From assembly GCA_016927395.1 (NCBI GenBank), contig JAFGMU010000042.1, positions 1 to 36,923 on the forward strand: 36,923 nucleotides of DNA. Reading direction: 5' to 3'. Each line of letters starts with the position of its first letter. Positions within the stretch are counted from its first letter, which is position 1. The position numbers and the translations under genes are program-made. Shown one piece after another: positions 16,131-24,409 of this stretch. The stretch is from Alphaproteobacteria bacterium (GTDB lineage Bacteria; Pseudomonadota; Alphaproteobacteria; Rs-D84). The notes under the pieces were generated by a model. That model had not been told where the DNA came from, did no database searches, and worked only from the letters and a program-made list of their open reading frames with translations.

Positions 16131-17519
16131 ATGCAAAAAATCAAAAAAGTACTTATTGCTAATCGCGGGGAAATTGCTCTGCGTATTATTCGCGCTTGTC
16201 GTGATATGGGTATCAGAACAGTTGCTGTTCATTCAACTGTCGATAAAAACGCAACACACGTCAGAATCGCAGACGAAGCTGTTTGTATCGGACCAGGATC
16301 TGCCAAGGATTCTTATCTGAACGAATCTGCAATTTTGACTGCTGCTTTGTTAACTAATTCTGATGCAATTCATCCTGGATATGGATTTTTATCAGAACGT
16401 GCCAGCTTTGTTGAAAAAGTTGAACAGCACGGATTAGTATGGATTGGTCCAACCGCTGAAATGATTGTAAAAATGGGTGACAAGGTTAATGCAAAAAAGA
16501 CTGCTATTGAATGCGGTCTGCCTGTTGTTCCAGGATCAGACGGTGCGGTAACATCATTAGAAGATGCGTTAGCTTGGGGTGAAAAAATTGGATACCCTGT
16601 TATGTTAAAGGCGTCCGCCGGTGGTGGTGGTAAGGGTATGCGTCCGGTTATGAATCCAGAAGAAATGGCCGAGGCATTCCAGATGACCAAAAACGAAGCA
16701 CGTTCTGGTTTTGGTGATGATACTTTATATATGGAAAAACTTCTGCTGCACCCACGTCATATTGAATTCCAGGTTCTTGGCGACCAACATGGCAATGTTG
16801 TAATATTTGGTGAACGCGACTGTTCATTGCAGCGTAAAAACCAAAAAGTTATGGAAGAATGCCCAGCGGCTGCACTGACACAAAAAGAACGCGATGATAT
16901 GATCGAAGTTTGTAAAACAGCTGCTAAAAGAATGGGATATACCAACGCCGGTACATTTGAATTCATGTTCGAAGATGGTAAATTCTATTTCTTGGAAATG
17001 AATACACGTCTGCAGGTTGAACATCCTGTTACTGAAATGGTTTATGGTGTTGACTTGGTTCGTGAACAAATTCGTATTGCGGACGGTGAAAAACTGGGAT
17101 ATTCCCAGGCTAATTTGGTACCAAACGGCCATGCCATTGAATTTCGTATCAATGCAGAAGATCCTGAAAACTTTATTCCAAACCCAGGTAAAATTACTTT
17201 ATATTCACCCCCCGGTGGTTTGGGTGTTCGCGTGGATTCAGCTGTTTATACTGGATACGTTATTCCACCAACCTATGATTCGATGATTGCAAAATTAATT
17301 GTTTATGCACCAAACAGACCAGCTTGCATTATGCGTGCTGGACGTGCATTGGAAGAATTTGTAATCGAAGGCGTTAAAACAACAATTCCATTACAACAAA
17401 GGTTGCTTAAAAACAAAGATGTTAAAACTTTGGCTTTTGACAATCATTGGCTGGAAACTTTCTTAAAAAATTCTGATTCTAAAAAAGAACAAGAGGATGA
17501 AGAAAATTCAGAAGAATAA
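16131..17519 (+). CDS. accC: acetyl-CoA carboxylase biotin carboxylase subunit
   Basis: ATP-grasp enzyme that carboxylates biotin on AccB. The 462-residue protein has KVLIANRGEIALRIIRACRD at the start and the glycine-rich ATP loop (SAGGGGKGMR, about residues 160-170). The EFQVLGD and ERDCSLQRKNQK segments are present, and MNTRLQVEHPVTEM (about 290) contains catalytic and biotin-site residues. A Lys/Glu-rich tail (KKEQEDEENSEE) is appended. I chose ATG 16131; it has almost no Shine-Dalgarno, only GAAAA. The TTG seven codons upstream is unlikely. Transcribed with accB and ended by a strong hairpin. Confidence 0.95.
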   Translation: MQKIKKVLIANRGEIALRIIRACRDMGIRTVAVHSTVDKNATHVRIADEAVCIGPGSAKDSYLNESAILTAALLTNSDAIHPGYGFLSERASFVEKVEQHGLVWIGPTAEMIVKMGDKVNAKKTAIECGLPVVPGSDGAVTSLEDALAWGEKIGYPVMLKASAGGGGKGMRPVMNPEEMAEAFQMTKNEARSGFGDDTLYMEKLLLHPRHIEFQVLGDQHGNVVIFGERDCSLQRKNQKVMEECPAAALTQKERDDMIEVCKTAAKRMGYTNAGTFEFMFEDGKFYFLEMNTRLQVEHPVTEMVYGVDLVREQIRIADGEKLGYSQANLVPNGHAIEFRINAEDPENFIPNPGKITLYSPPGGLGVRVDSAVYTGYVIPPTYDSMIAKLIVYAPNRPACIMRAGRALEEFVIEGVKTTIPLQQRLLKNKDVKTLAFDNHWLETFLKNSDSKKEQEDEENSEE

Positions 17520-17520
17520 T

Positions 17521-17546
17521 AAAAAACCGGCAAATGCCGGTTTTTT
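17521..17546. terminator. bidirectional terminator between accC and sspB
   Basis: ACCGGC-AAAT-GCCGGT stem (17525-17540) flanked by As on the left and seven Ts on the right, so it works on both strands. The same stem and loop recur after infC. Confidence 0.88.
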
Positions 17547-18010
17547 TATTTTTTATCTGTCTTTTTCTTTCTGAAATCATCCATACTGACCACACGTTTA
17601 TCATCTAAATTAGCCTTGTCTTCCAATGGTAATTCCATATCATTACCTGCACTGGGCGCTGTTTTTAGTTGAAAAGATAACATGAAATCAACTGATGGGT
17701 CTTTGAATTCAATCAATGCTGAAAAAGGTACACGAATAAAGAATGGGCGACCGTCAAATGTTAACTGTACACCGAATTCTTTGTCTGAAACATTCAGGTT
17801 ATTGTAAGAATACTGTAAAACAATTGTCATAATATCAGGATATCTGATTCGTAAAAAATCTGGTAAAACAACACCTGGGTCGCGCGTCTTGAACGTTATA
17901 AAAAAATGCGCACCATCACCCAAGCCATTAAACTGTGCATGAATCAGCGCGTCCTTTACAACGGATTTCAGCGCATTATCCAACAGTTTTTGATAGTCTA
18001 TTTTTTTCAT
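17546..18010 (-). CDS. sspB: alpha-type SspB, ClpXP adaptor/stringent starvation protein B family
   Basis: The protein matches the alphaproteobacterial SspB family. In this clade SspB tethers ssrA-tagged and other substrates to ClpXP for degradation. The 154 residues start with a helix (YQKLLDNALKSVVKDAL) and contain the family core: HFFITFKTRDPGVVLPDFLRIRYPDIMTIVLQY, then FGVQLTFDGRPFFIRVPFSALIEFKDPSVDF. A charged tail (VVSMDDFRKKKTDKK) corresponds to the ClpX-docking end. It follows recF with a 3-bp gap. Its stop abuts a bidirectional terminator. Confidence 0.88.
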   Translation of the reverse strand: MKKIDYQKLLDNALKSVVKDALIHAQFNGLGDGAHFFITFKTRDPGVVLPDFLRIRYPDIMTIVLQYSYNNLNVSDKEFGVQLTFDGRPFFIRVPFSALIEFKDPSVDFMLSFQLKTAPSAGNDMELPLEDKANLDDKRVVSMDDFRKKKTDKK

Positions 18011-18013
18011 TTA

Positions 18014-19090
18014 TCACTCCACGGCCAGTATATTAAATATTTCGCCGTTCTTGCAAGCAACAAATACAGAATCATCACAACCAGAAAAAATTTCAGTGGT
18101 AAGACCGGTGGCCCAAACTTGTGCGCACACACTATTTAATTCTTGGAACAGGTGTTTTCTGGCATTTTCATCCAGATGTGCGACCGCTTCGTCCAATAAA
18201 ACTATGGATTTTTTATTGGTTTTTGCAATGACCAGTTTTGAATGCGCTAAAACCAAATCTATCAGTATTGATTTTTGTTGTCCGGTGCTGGTCAGATGAA
18301 CAGGTAAATTTAACAACTTGTTAAATACTCCGAAATCAGATTTATGTGCGCCATCTATTACCATTTTATCACCTTGCAAATCGCGCATATTACCCAAATA
18401 TTCCAAATATTTTTTTTCTGCATCCATCGCAGTACCATTTAATAAAAATGTTTCAATTTGACCTGATACTGAAATTGCACAATTTTCAAGAAAATAATTT
18501 AATTCAGCCGCATATCGTATACGTGCAGCGGCAATTGAAACTGAAATTGCTGCAATTTGTGACTCCAGCGCAAACAGCCATTTATCATCAGCGCCGCTTT
18601 TTAATGCAAACGCACGCTCAGACAGTAACTTTGCCAAACGCGCAGTTCGTCCAGAATGGGGTGAATCAAAACTGGAAACCAGTCTGTCAAAAAAAGCGCG
18701 TCTGTCGGATGCAGAATCCACAAATAATCTATCTTCTTTTGGTGTCAGCCATATTATTCCCAAATGATTGGCTAAATCTGACAAAGGTGCATTATCGCTG
18801 TCAATTTTTGCATGACGATTTGTATCGCCATTATTAAAAAATACGGCTAGTTCGGTATCATCTTGTAAATTTGCAAAAACACTGAATCCGCCAGAACCAT
18901 CAAAACGAGCAATTTCTGTCATAACCGCGCCACGCATACCACGATCACCACCCAACATTGATACAGCTTCCAATATTGCAGTTTTACCTGATCCATTTGG
19001 ACCAGTAATTATAATATTTTTACGACCCAGGGTTTCAATACGCCCCAGGCAGTGATTTCTGAAATCTGTGAGAGTTAATGTTTTTATCAT
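18014..19090 (-). CDS. recF: DNA replication and repair protein RecF
   Basis: SMC-like ATPase that loads RecA at gaps with RecO and RecR. ATG 19090 (MIKTLTLTDFRNH) gives 358 residues; the longer frame runs through the upstream tRNA and is rejected. Walker A is ITGPNGSGKTAILEAV (about residues 30-40). GIIWLTPKEDRLFVDSASDRRAFFDRLV is the conserved central block, and Walker B is KSIVLLDEAVAHLDENARKHLF near residue 300. No dnaA, dnaN or gyrB is nearby. The start lies 7 nt after the encoded CCA of tRNA-Cys and has no Shine-Dalgarno. Confidence 0.93.
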   Translation of the reverse strand: MIKTLTLTDFRNHCLGRIETLGRKNIIITGPNGSGKTAILEAVSMLGGDRGMRGAVMTEIARFDGSGGFSVFANLQDDTELAVFFNNGDTNRHAKIDSDNAPLSDLANHLGIIWLTPKEDRLFVDSASDRRAFFDRLVSSFDSPHSGRTARLAKLLSERAFALKSGADDKWLFALESQIAAISVSIAAARIRYAAELNYFLENCAISVSGQIETFLLNGTAMDAEKKYLEYLGNMRDLQGDKMVIDGAHKSDFGVFNKLLNLPVHLTSTGQQKSILIDLVLAHSKLVIAKTNKKSIVLLDEAVAHLDENARKHLFQELNSVCAQVWATGLTTEIFSGCDDSVFVACKNGEIFNILAVE

Positions 19091-19097
19091 TTTGAAA

Positions 19098-19171
19098 TGG
19101 AGGCCCGGGTCGGAATCGAACCGGCATACAAGGATTTGCAGTCCTCTGCATAACCACTCTGCCACCGAGCC
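19098..19171 (-). tRNA. tRNA-Cys, anticodon GCA
   Basis: A 74-nt cloverleaf on the minus strand. Acceptor GGCTCGG pairs with CCGGGCC (one G-T pair) before discriminator T and an encoded CCA. The anticodon arm GGACTGCAAATCC gives GCA, and the T-arm carries GGTTCGATTCC. recF begins 7 nt downstream on the same strand without a terminator between, so they share a transcript. Confidence 0.97.
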
Positions 19172-19185
19172 TTTGTTGCTAAACA

Positions 19186-19214
19186 ATACTAGGCAATCTG
19201 AGATTAAAATTCAA
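19186..19214 (-). promoter_or_regulatory. promoter of tRNA-Cys/recF/sspB
   Basis: Minus strand TTGAAT (19209-19214), 17 bp, TAGTAT (19186-19191). It is the only good promoter before tRNA-Cys. I see none between the tRNA and recF. Confidence 0.62.
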
Positions 19215-19254
19215 CATAAAAATTTCTAAAAATCAATAAAAACACATAAAATTG

Positions 19255-19263
19255 TGATATAAT
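19255..19263 (+). promoter_or_regulatory. extended -10 promoter of the exporter operon
   Basis: TG-A-TATAAT (TG at 19255-19256, -10 at 19258-19263), with no recognisable -35. Six bases separate it from ATG 19270, which predicts a leaderless start. Divergent from the tRNA-Cys promoter about 40 bp away. Confidence 0.45.
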
Positions 19264-19269
19264 AACCGG

Positions 19270-20598
19270 ATGAGAGAATATGATATGAAAAAAATACTAA
19301 TCGCACTTTGTTTTATACCTTCTGCTGTTATGGCTGCTGATGATTGTTCATCAATAAAAAACGTTCCATCTGGTGAAATGACATTGGAATCCGTTATAAA
19401 TATGGGATTATGCAGAAATCCGCAGACTTCTGCGGCATATTTATCATCGCAAGTTGCCAGATTAAATAAAAATGCAGGTTATTCAAAATATTTGCCCAGC
19501 ATCAGTGGGTCTGTTTCTTCGACAAAATCATACCAAAATAATGAATGGGGACAATGGTCAAATGGTGCTTCTCTTTCTGCTTCGTATTTGATTTTTGATT
19601 TTGGTAAAAGACTTTCTGATTTAAATGCTCTGTCCGCTACTTGGCAAGCCACCGGATTTGATTATGATGAAACGGTTCAAAACTATGTTTACAGTGTTAT
19701 TGGTGCATATTATGCATTGTTAAATGCTAATGCTGATGTTATTACAGCCCAGTCTTTGAAAACTGTTGCTCAAACAGCAAAAGATACAGCTGATAAAAAA
19801 TTCAAAGCTGGCGCCGTTGCCAAGGCCGATGTATTAAAGGCTGATACAACACTGGCAACACGCAACCTGGAAATGGAAAAAGCAAAAAATAATCGCGAAA
19901 TTGCCAAGGGAAACCTGTTGTCTAAATTGTCTTTCCCAGCAAATCAAAATATTAAAATCGCAGATATGCCATCCGATTTCGGAAAGGCAACAGAAAATAA
20001 AAACATAGACGAATTGATTGCATGGGCTGAAAAATCAAGACCAGATTTACTAAGTGCAACTGCAAACCGCGAAGCTGCATGGCATCGCAGAAATAGTGTA
20101 TTTTTAAGCAATTTGCCAAGTATTTCTGCTACTGGTTCTATGTCTTATAATCCGTCCCCTGACGTTTATTCTGGAAATAATCGTGTCAGCGGTAATATTG
20201 GTATCCGCGCGTCTATGCCTTTATTTGCCGGATTTGCAAATTTATATGGGGTTCGTAGTGCAACTGCCAGTTATGAACGTGCAAAAGAACAAGAACGTGC
20301 AACTTCTGATTCAGCAGTATTAGATATATTTACGGCATATCAAAATTATAAAACTGCCCAGACTTTACTGACACAGACTGAAACTTTGTTAAAATCTGCA
20401 ACTGAAAATGAGCGAGTAACTGGTGGTATGTACAAAGTTGGACGTGCAACAATGTTAGATTGGCAAACTGCCCAGGCGGATTTAGCAAATGCACAAAAAG
20501 AAAATAATGCCGCTAAATACGAATTATTTACAAAACGTGCTGCGGTCGCATTGGCAGTTGGAGATATCCAGGCAGAATTATCCGGGGGAAAGAAATGA
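19270..20598 (+). CDS. TolC-family outer-membrane efflux channel
   Basis: Outer-membrane channel of a tripartite exporter. The precursor has a signal peptide (KKILIALCFIPSAVMA) and two homologous OEP halves rich in long helices. Examples are NADVITAQSLKTVAQTAKDTADKKFKAGAVAKADVLKADTTLA (in part) and the second-half NERVTGGMYKVGRATMLDWQTAQADLANAQ; the (K/V)GR/AGA...D.L.A pattern is characteristic. Two starts are possible. ATG 19270 fits a leaderless message, while ATG 19285 (MKKILIAL) gives a cleaner signal peptide and 437 residues. The stop overlaps the adaptor gene by ATGA. Substrate unknown. Confidence 0.88.
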   Translation: MREYDMKKILIALCFIPSAVMAADDCSSIKNVPSGEMTLESVINMGLCRNPQTSAAYLSSQVARLNKNAGYSKYLPSISGSVSSTKSYQNNEWGQWSNGASLSASYLIFDFGKRLSDLNALSATWQATGFDYDETVQNYVYSVIGAYYALLNANADVITAQSLKTVAQTAKDTADKKFKAGAVAKADVLKADTTLATRNLEMEKAKNNREIAKGNLLSKLSFPANQNIKIADMPSDFGKATENKNIDELIAWAEKSRPDLLSATANREAAWHRRNSVFLSNLPSISATGSMSYNPSPDVYSGNNRVSGNIGIRASMPLFAGFANLYGVRSATASYERAKEQERATSDSAVLDIFTAYQNYKTAQTLLTQTETLLKSATENERVTGGMYKVGRATMLDWQTAQADLANAQKENNAAKYELFTKRAAVALAVGDIQAELSGGKK

Positions 20599-21791
20599 AA
20601 AAAGAATCATTATTTAGACGTTTTTTAAGTTGGGTTTATCACCGTAAATGGTGGTTAATAACAATATTTGTTGTTGTTTTTGGCGGAATGTTCTTATTTG
20701 GTGACAGCAAACAACAAACAAATTCACAATTTGCAACTATTGGATTATCACGTGGTGATTTACGTCAGGTTGTAACTGCAACTGGTGAAATTCAGCCTTT
20801 GAATACAATCAGTATTGGTTCCCAGGTCAGCGGAATCATCGAAAAAATATACGTTGATTACAATTCCAAGGTTAAAAAAGGTGATATTTTACTGACAATT
20901 GATCCAACTGTATTACAGGCTTCTGTTGATGAAGCCAAAGCATCACTAATCAGCGCAGAATCCCAAAGAAATTATGCAAAGAATGATTATTCAAGAAATA
21001 AAACCTTATTCAATGATGGTTTTATATCACGTGCAGAAATGGAAAAATCACAAACAACATACGAACAATCAGAACAATCAGTAAAACGTATGAAATCGCA
21101 ATATGACCGAGCTGTAACCAATTTGGGGTATGCAACAATTGTATCGCCTGTTGATGGAACTGTGATATCAAGAAAAGTTGATAAAGGTCAGACAGTAGCG
21201 GCATCTTTCCAATCCCCAGATTTATTTGAAATTGCCGAAGATTTATCAAAAATGCAAATTGAAACATCTGTGTCCGAGGCTGATATAGGAATGATAAAAG
21301 AAGGATTGCCAGTAACCTTTACTGTTGATGCATATCCAACACAAACTTTTGCAGGTACTGTTCATCAAATTCGTTTATCACCAACAACAACTTCGAACGT
21401 GGTTGTTTATACTGTTGTAATCGATGTAGATAATTCTGATCTGCGCTTGATGCCGGGAATGACCGCATTCGTAACAATCGTAATCGCAGAAAAGAAAGAT
21501 GTTTTAAAAGTATCAAATTCAGCATTTTTGTTACGAAATTTTGATGGAATTGTTGAAAACCCTGGGGAGGCGACTCCAAAAACAGATTTAGCTGTTGAAA
21601 GAACCGTTAATGGAAAAACAACAGTAGTTTTAGTTCCATATACAAAAGGTCTAACAACATCCACTGAAACCGAGGTTATTTCAGACAAGTTAAAAGATAA
21701 TGATAAAATTATAACCGGTGTGCTGGGAAAAGCTGCGACAAATGCTATAAAAATGGGTCCAGGCAGAAACCGTAATCCAGGCGGCGAATAA
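20595..21791 (+). CDS. macA: MacA-like periplasmic adaptor (HlyD/RND membrane fusion family)
   Basis: Bridges the ABC permease to the TolC channel. The 398-residue protein has one N-terminal membrane helix (WWLITIFVVVFGGMFLF, about residues 17-34) followed by the lipoyl half (TATGEIQPLNTISIGSQVSGIIEKIYVDYNSKVKKGDIL). A coiled-coil hairpin covers about 110-165, the second lipoyl half contains ATIVSPVDGTVISR, and beta-barrel and membrane-proximal domains follow. The sequence is typical of MacA, partner of MacB. It has a good GGGGGAAAG ribosome site within tolC. The tail is Gly/Asn/Arg-rich. Substrate (drug, toxin or peptide) cannot be deduced. Confidence 0.87.
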   Translation: MKKESLFRRFLSWVYHRKWWLITIFVVVFGGMFLFGDSKQQTNSQFATIGLSRGDLRQVVTATGEIQPLNTISIGSQVSGIIEKIYVDYNSKVKKGDILLTIDPTVLQASVDEAKASLISAESQRNYAKNDYSRNKTLFNDGFISRAEMEKSQTTYEQSEQSVKRMKSQYDRAVTNLGYATIVSPVDGTVISRKVDKGQTVAASFQSPDLFEIAEDLSKMQIETSVSEADIGMIKEGLPVTFTVDAYPTQTFAGTVHQIRLSPTTTSNVVVYTVVIDVDNSDLRLMPGMTAFVTIVIAEKKDVLKVSNSAFLLRNFDGIVENPGEATPKTDLAVERTVNGKTTVVLVPYTKGLTTSTETEVISDKLKDNDKIITGVLGKAATNAIKMGPGRNRNPGGE

Positions 21792-21792
21792 A

Positions 21793-22509
21793 ATGCAGAA
21801 AAAGACTATTGTTTCTTTGAATAAAATTTGTAAAAGCTTTCCGGTGGAAATGGGTGGTGAACAACAAGTATTGTTTGATATAACATTTGATATAAATGCC
21901 GGCGAATTTGTTTCAATTATGGGACCTTCGGGCAGCGGAAAATCAACTTGTATGAATATTATTGGTGCATTGGATACGCCTAGTTCTGGCATATACAAGC
22001 TGTACGGCAAAGATGTGACAAATCTAGACGATGATGAACTGGCCGTTGTCAGAAATGAATATATCGGCTTTGTTTTTCAAAATTTTAATCTTTTATCTAA
22101 ACGGACCGTTTTGGATAACGTCATGTTACCTCTGATGTATCGGGGTTTATCAGTAACCGAAAGAATAAATCAGGCCCGTGAAATGTTACATCGTGTGGGT
22201 CTTGAAAAATTTGAAACCTATCTTCCAACCCAATTGTCTGGTGGAATGAAGCAACGTGTTGCAATTGCACGCGCACTGGCTGGAAACCCCAAGCTTATTC
22301 TGGCGGACGAACCCACAGGCGCCCTGGACAGCAAAATGGGTAATGAAATTTTAAAGTTTTTTAAAAAATTAAACGAAGAAATGGGTATAACTATTATCAT
22401 GATTACCCATGAATTTGACATTGCTAGATACTCTAACAGACTGATTCATATCCGTGACGGCCACATAACATATGATGGTAAAATTCCCAAAGACGAAAGG
22501 GGTTTATAA
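21793..22509 (+). CDS. MacB-type ABC transporter ATP-binding protein (LolD/MacB family)
   Basis: ATPase of the exporter, 238 residues, a stand-alone nucleotide-binding domain. It shows Walker A (GPSGSGKST, about residues 40-48), Q-loop (FVFQNFNLL), ABC signature (LSGGMKQRVAIARAL), Walker B (LILADEPTGALD) and H-loop (MITHEFD). In E. coli MacB the ATPase and permease are one chain; here they are separate and an unknown gene lies between. The stop overlaps the next start (TAATG). Confidence 0.93.
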   Translation: MQKKTIVSLNKICKSFPVEMGGEQQVLFDITFDINAGEFVSIMGPSGSGKSTCMNIIGALDTPSSGIYKLYGKDVTNLDDDELAVVRNEYIGFVFQNFNLLSKRTVLDNVMLPLMYRGLSVTERINQAREMLHRVGLEKFETYLPTQLSGGMKQRVAIARALAGNPKLILADEPTGALDSKMGNEILKFFKKLNEEMGITIIMITHEFDIARYSNRLIHIRDGHITYDGKIPKDERGL

Positions 22510-23150
22510 TGTCAAAAATACAAATATTTTCTGTTGAACAATTTGAAAAAGAATGGGATAAGATATTTAGACCACAATTTAATTCTTCTGCCGCAGAATT
22601 AGAAGTATTACTATTTGAAAAAAATATTACCCCAAATGTAAAAATTTTTCATAAATATAAATTACCTGAAAATCTAGTTCCCGAAGAATTTGAAAAAAAA
22701 TTGAAGAAATTATGGGGACATTTGACCTTTAATGAAGATATGGTTTCAAATTTTTTTATCATCAATCAAAATGTTTTAAAAGATCTTAAAAAAGAATATT
22801 TTTTACATTTAAAAAATCTGAAAACATTAGTTGAATACATTAAGAAAAATAATCCTGAACTATCCAATATTTTAACAAAAAATAAAAAAGATTTATTAGC
22901 ACTTGTCGACGGAGCTTGTTATGGATTTAGCCCCGAAGATATAAAATATTTTATAGATTCAAGAGGGGACAGTGAGAAAAATTTCAAAAATAACATAAAT
23001 AATGAAAAACTAGAACAAGTTATTGAGGGTTCGGTTTCTTATAAAATGTCACCAGAAAGAACAAAAGATCTGGCTGAATATGCAAAAACTCAGAAAAATT
23101 TCAATACTTACATGGACTGGCGAGAATCGCGTGGTATGGGGGATGATTAA
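22509..23150 (+). CDS. uncharacterised cytoplasmic protein inserted in the exporter operon
   Basis: Not a recognised family. The 213-residue protein is very rich in Lys, Glu and Asn, with no signal peptide or membrane helix, and is predicted mostly helical (KLKKLWGHL, LKDLKKEYFLHLKNLKTLVEYIKK). A motif repeats: YGFSPEDIKYF then EKNF (about residues 137-157), and YKMSPERTKDL then QKNF (about 178-197). Its start shares a base with the ATPase stop (TAATG), and the permease starts 3 bp after its end, so it is co-translated with both. It is more AT-rich than its neighbours. It might regulate or modify the exporter or be a cargo-related factor; this is inference. Confidence 0.7.
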   Translation: MSKIQIFSVEQFEKEWDKIFRPQFNSSAAELEVLLFEKNITPNVKIFHKYKLPENLVPEEFEKKLKKLWGHLTFNEDMVSNFFIINQNVLKDLKKEYFLHLKNLKTLVEYIKKNNPELSNILTKNKKDLLALVDGACYGFSPEDIKYFIDSRGDSEKNFKNNINNEKLEQVIEGSVSYKMSPERTKDLAEYAKTQKNFNTYMDWRESRGMGDD

Positions 23151-23153
23151 AAA

Positions 23154-24371
23154 ATGACTTTTAATGATATTTTAAAAGAATCCTGGTTATCTATCAGTGG
23201 GAACAAAGTTCGGTCGTTTCTGACTGTCCTGGGCATCATTATCGGTGTAATGGCGGTGGTTATAATGGTCGCTGTCGGTGAAACTGTTCAAAAAAGTATA
23301 AACGATCAATTTTCATCACTGGGAACTAATACTATCATGATTCGCGCTGGTGCGGCCCAAAGTTCTGGTGTACGAACTGGAAATCGTCAAACTTTGACAA
23401 TCCAAGATGCCCAGGTAATTGGTGATTTACCCGATGTAGCCGCAGTCAGCCCTGTTCAAAACAGCGGTGCACAGATAATTTATGGTAATAAAAACTGGTC
23501 TTCATCAATGATTGGCGCATACCCAGATTATATGCAGGTTCAAAATATTGAAATGTCCAAGGGTGTTTTCTTTGATCAATCTGCGGTCAGAAATGCATCC
23601 ACTTATGCAGTTATCGGTCCAGAAACAGCAAAAGAATTGGACATGCCAGATGATCCAACCGGTGAAGTAATTCGAATTCAAAATACACCGTTCGTTGTTA
23701 TCGGTATGACCAAAGAACGCGGGGATTCCGCCATGGGCAGCCAGGATGACATGATTATAATACCAATAACAACAATGAAAAAACGTATGCAGGGCAGTCG
23801 TTTTCCAGATTCAGTTAACCTGATATCGCTTAAACTTTATGCGGACGCTGATAATGTATTAGTAACAGAGCAAATTACCGCCCTGCTTCGCGATCGCCAT
23901 AAATTAAAAGATGACGATGCAGACGATTTTCAAATTATGGATATGAAACAAGTATTGGAAACAATGAATACAGTTACTGGCTATATGAAACTTCTGTTGA
24001 TTGCTATTGCAGGCGTGTCTTTGCTGGTTGGTTCAATTGGAATTATGAATATGATGTTGGTATCAGTTGCCGAAAGAACCCGCGAAATCGGTATTCGAAA
24101 GGCAATCGGCGCACGCCAACGCCATATTATCACCCAATTTTTATCAGAATCCATACTGATTTCATTCATCGGATCTATGTTTGGATTATTACTTGGCGTT
24201 GGATTATCCCAGGGTGTCGGAAGACTTATTATGCATTACAACGTGCCTTTTTCAGCATGGCCAGTAGTTTTATCCGTCAGCGTTGCAATAATTGTTGGAT
24301 TGGCATCTGGTGTTATGCCCGCTGTCAAGGCTGCAAAATTAAATCCAATTGATAGTTTACGATATGAATAA
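23154..24371 (+). CDS. macB: MacB/FtsX-type ABC transporter permease
   Basis: Membrane subunit of the exporter, 405 residues. One N-terminal helix (FLTVLGIIIGVMAVVIMVAVG) is followed by a periplasmic domain of about 230 residues (MacB core) and three C-terminal helices in the FtsX pattern. The conserved cytoplasmic element SVAERTREIGIRKAIGARQRHI (in part) and the DSLRYE ending are diagnostic. It corresponds to the permease half of MacB without the ATPase. A strong hairpin ends the operon. In the mechanotransmission model this protein pumps substrate from the periplasm through TolC. Confidence 0.92.
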   Translation: MTFNDILKESWLSISGNKVRSFLTVLGIIIGVMAVVIMVAVGETVQKSINDQFSSLGTNTIMIRAGAAQSSGVRTGNRQTLTIQDAQVIGDLPDVAAVSPVQNSGAQIIYGNKNWSSSMIGAYPDYMQVQNIEMSKGVFFDQSAVRNASTYAVIGPETAKELDMPDDPTGEVIRIQNTPFVVIGMTKERGDSAMGSQDDMIIIPITTMKKRMQGSRFPDSVNLISLKLYADADNVLVTEQITALLRDRHKLKDDDADDFQIMDMKQVLETMNTVTGYMKLLLIAIAGVSLLVGSIGIMNMMLVSVAERTREIGIRKAIGARQRHIITQFLSESILISFIGSMFGLLLGVGLSQGVGRLIMHYNVPFSAWPVVLSVSVAIIVGLASGVMPAVKAAKLNPIDSLRYE

Positions 24372-24380
24372 AAAATAACA

Positions 24381-24407
24381 AAAAACCGGCCTTTTTGCCG
24401 GTTTTTT
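24381..24407. terminator. bidirectional terminator between exporter operon and parB
   Basis: ACCGGC-CTTTTT-GCCGGT stem with A-run before and T-run after. It serves both convergent transcripts. Confidence 0.87.
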
Positions 24408-24409
24408 AT

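Noticed and set aside
19091-19186. N-terminal extension of recF through the tRNA
   Set aside because: The 32 extra residues are the tRNA-Cys sequence read as protein; RecF starts at MIKTLTLTDF.
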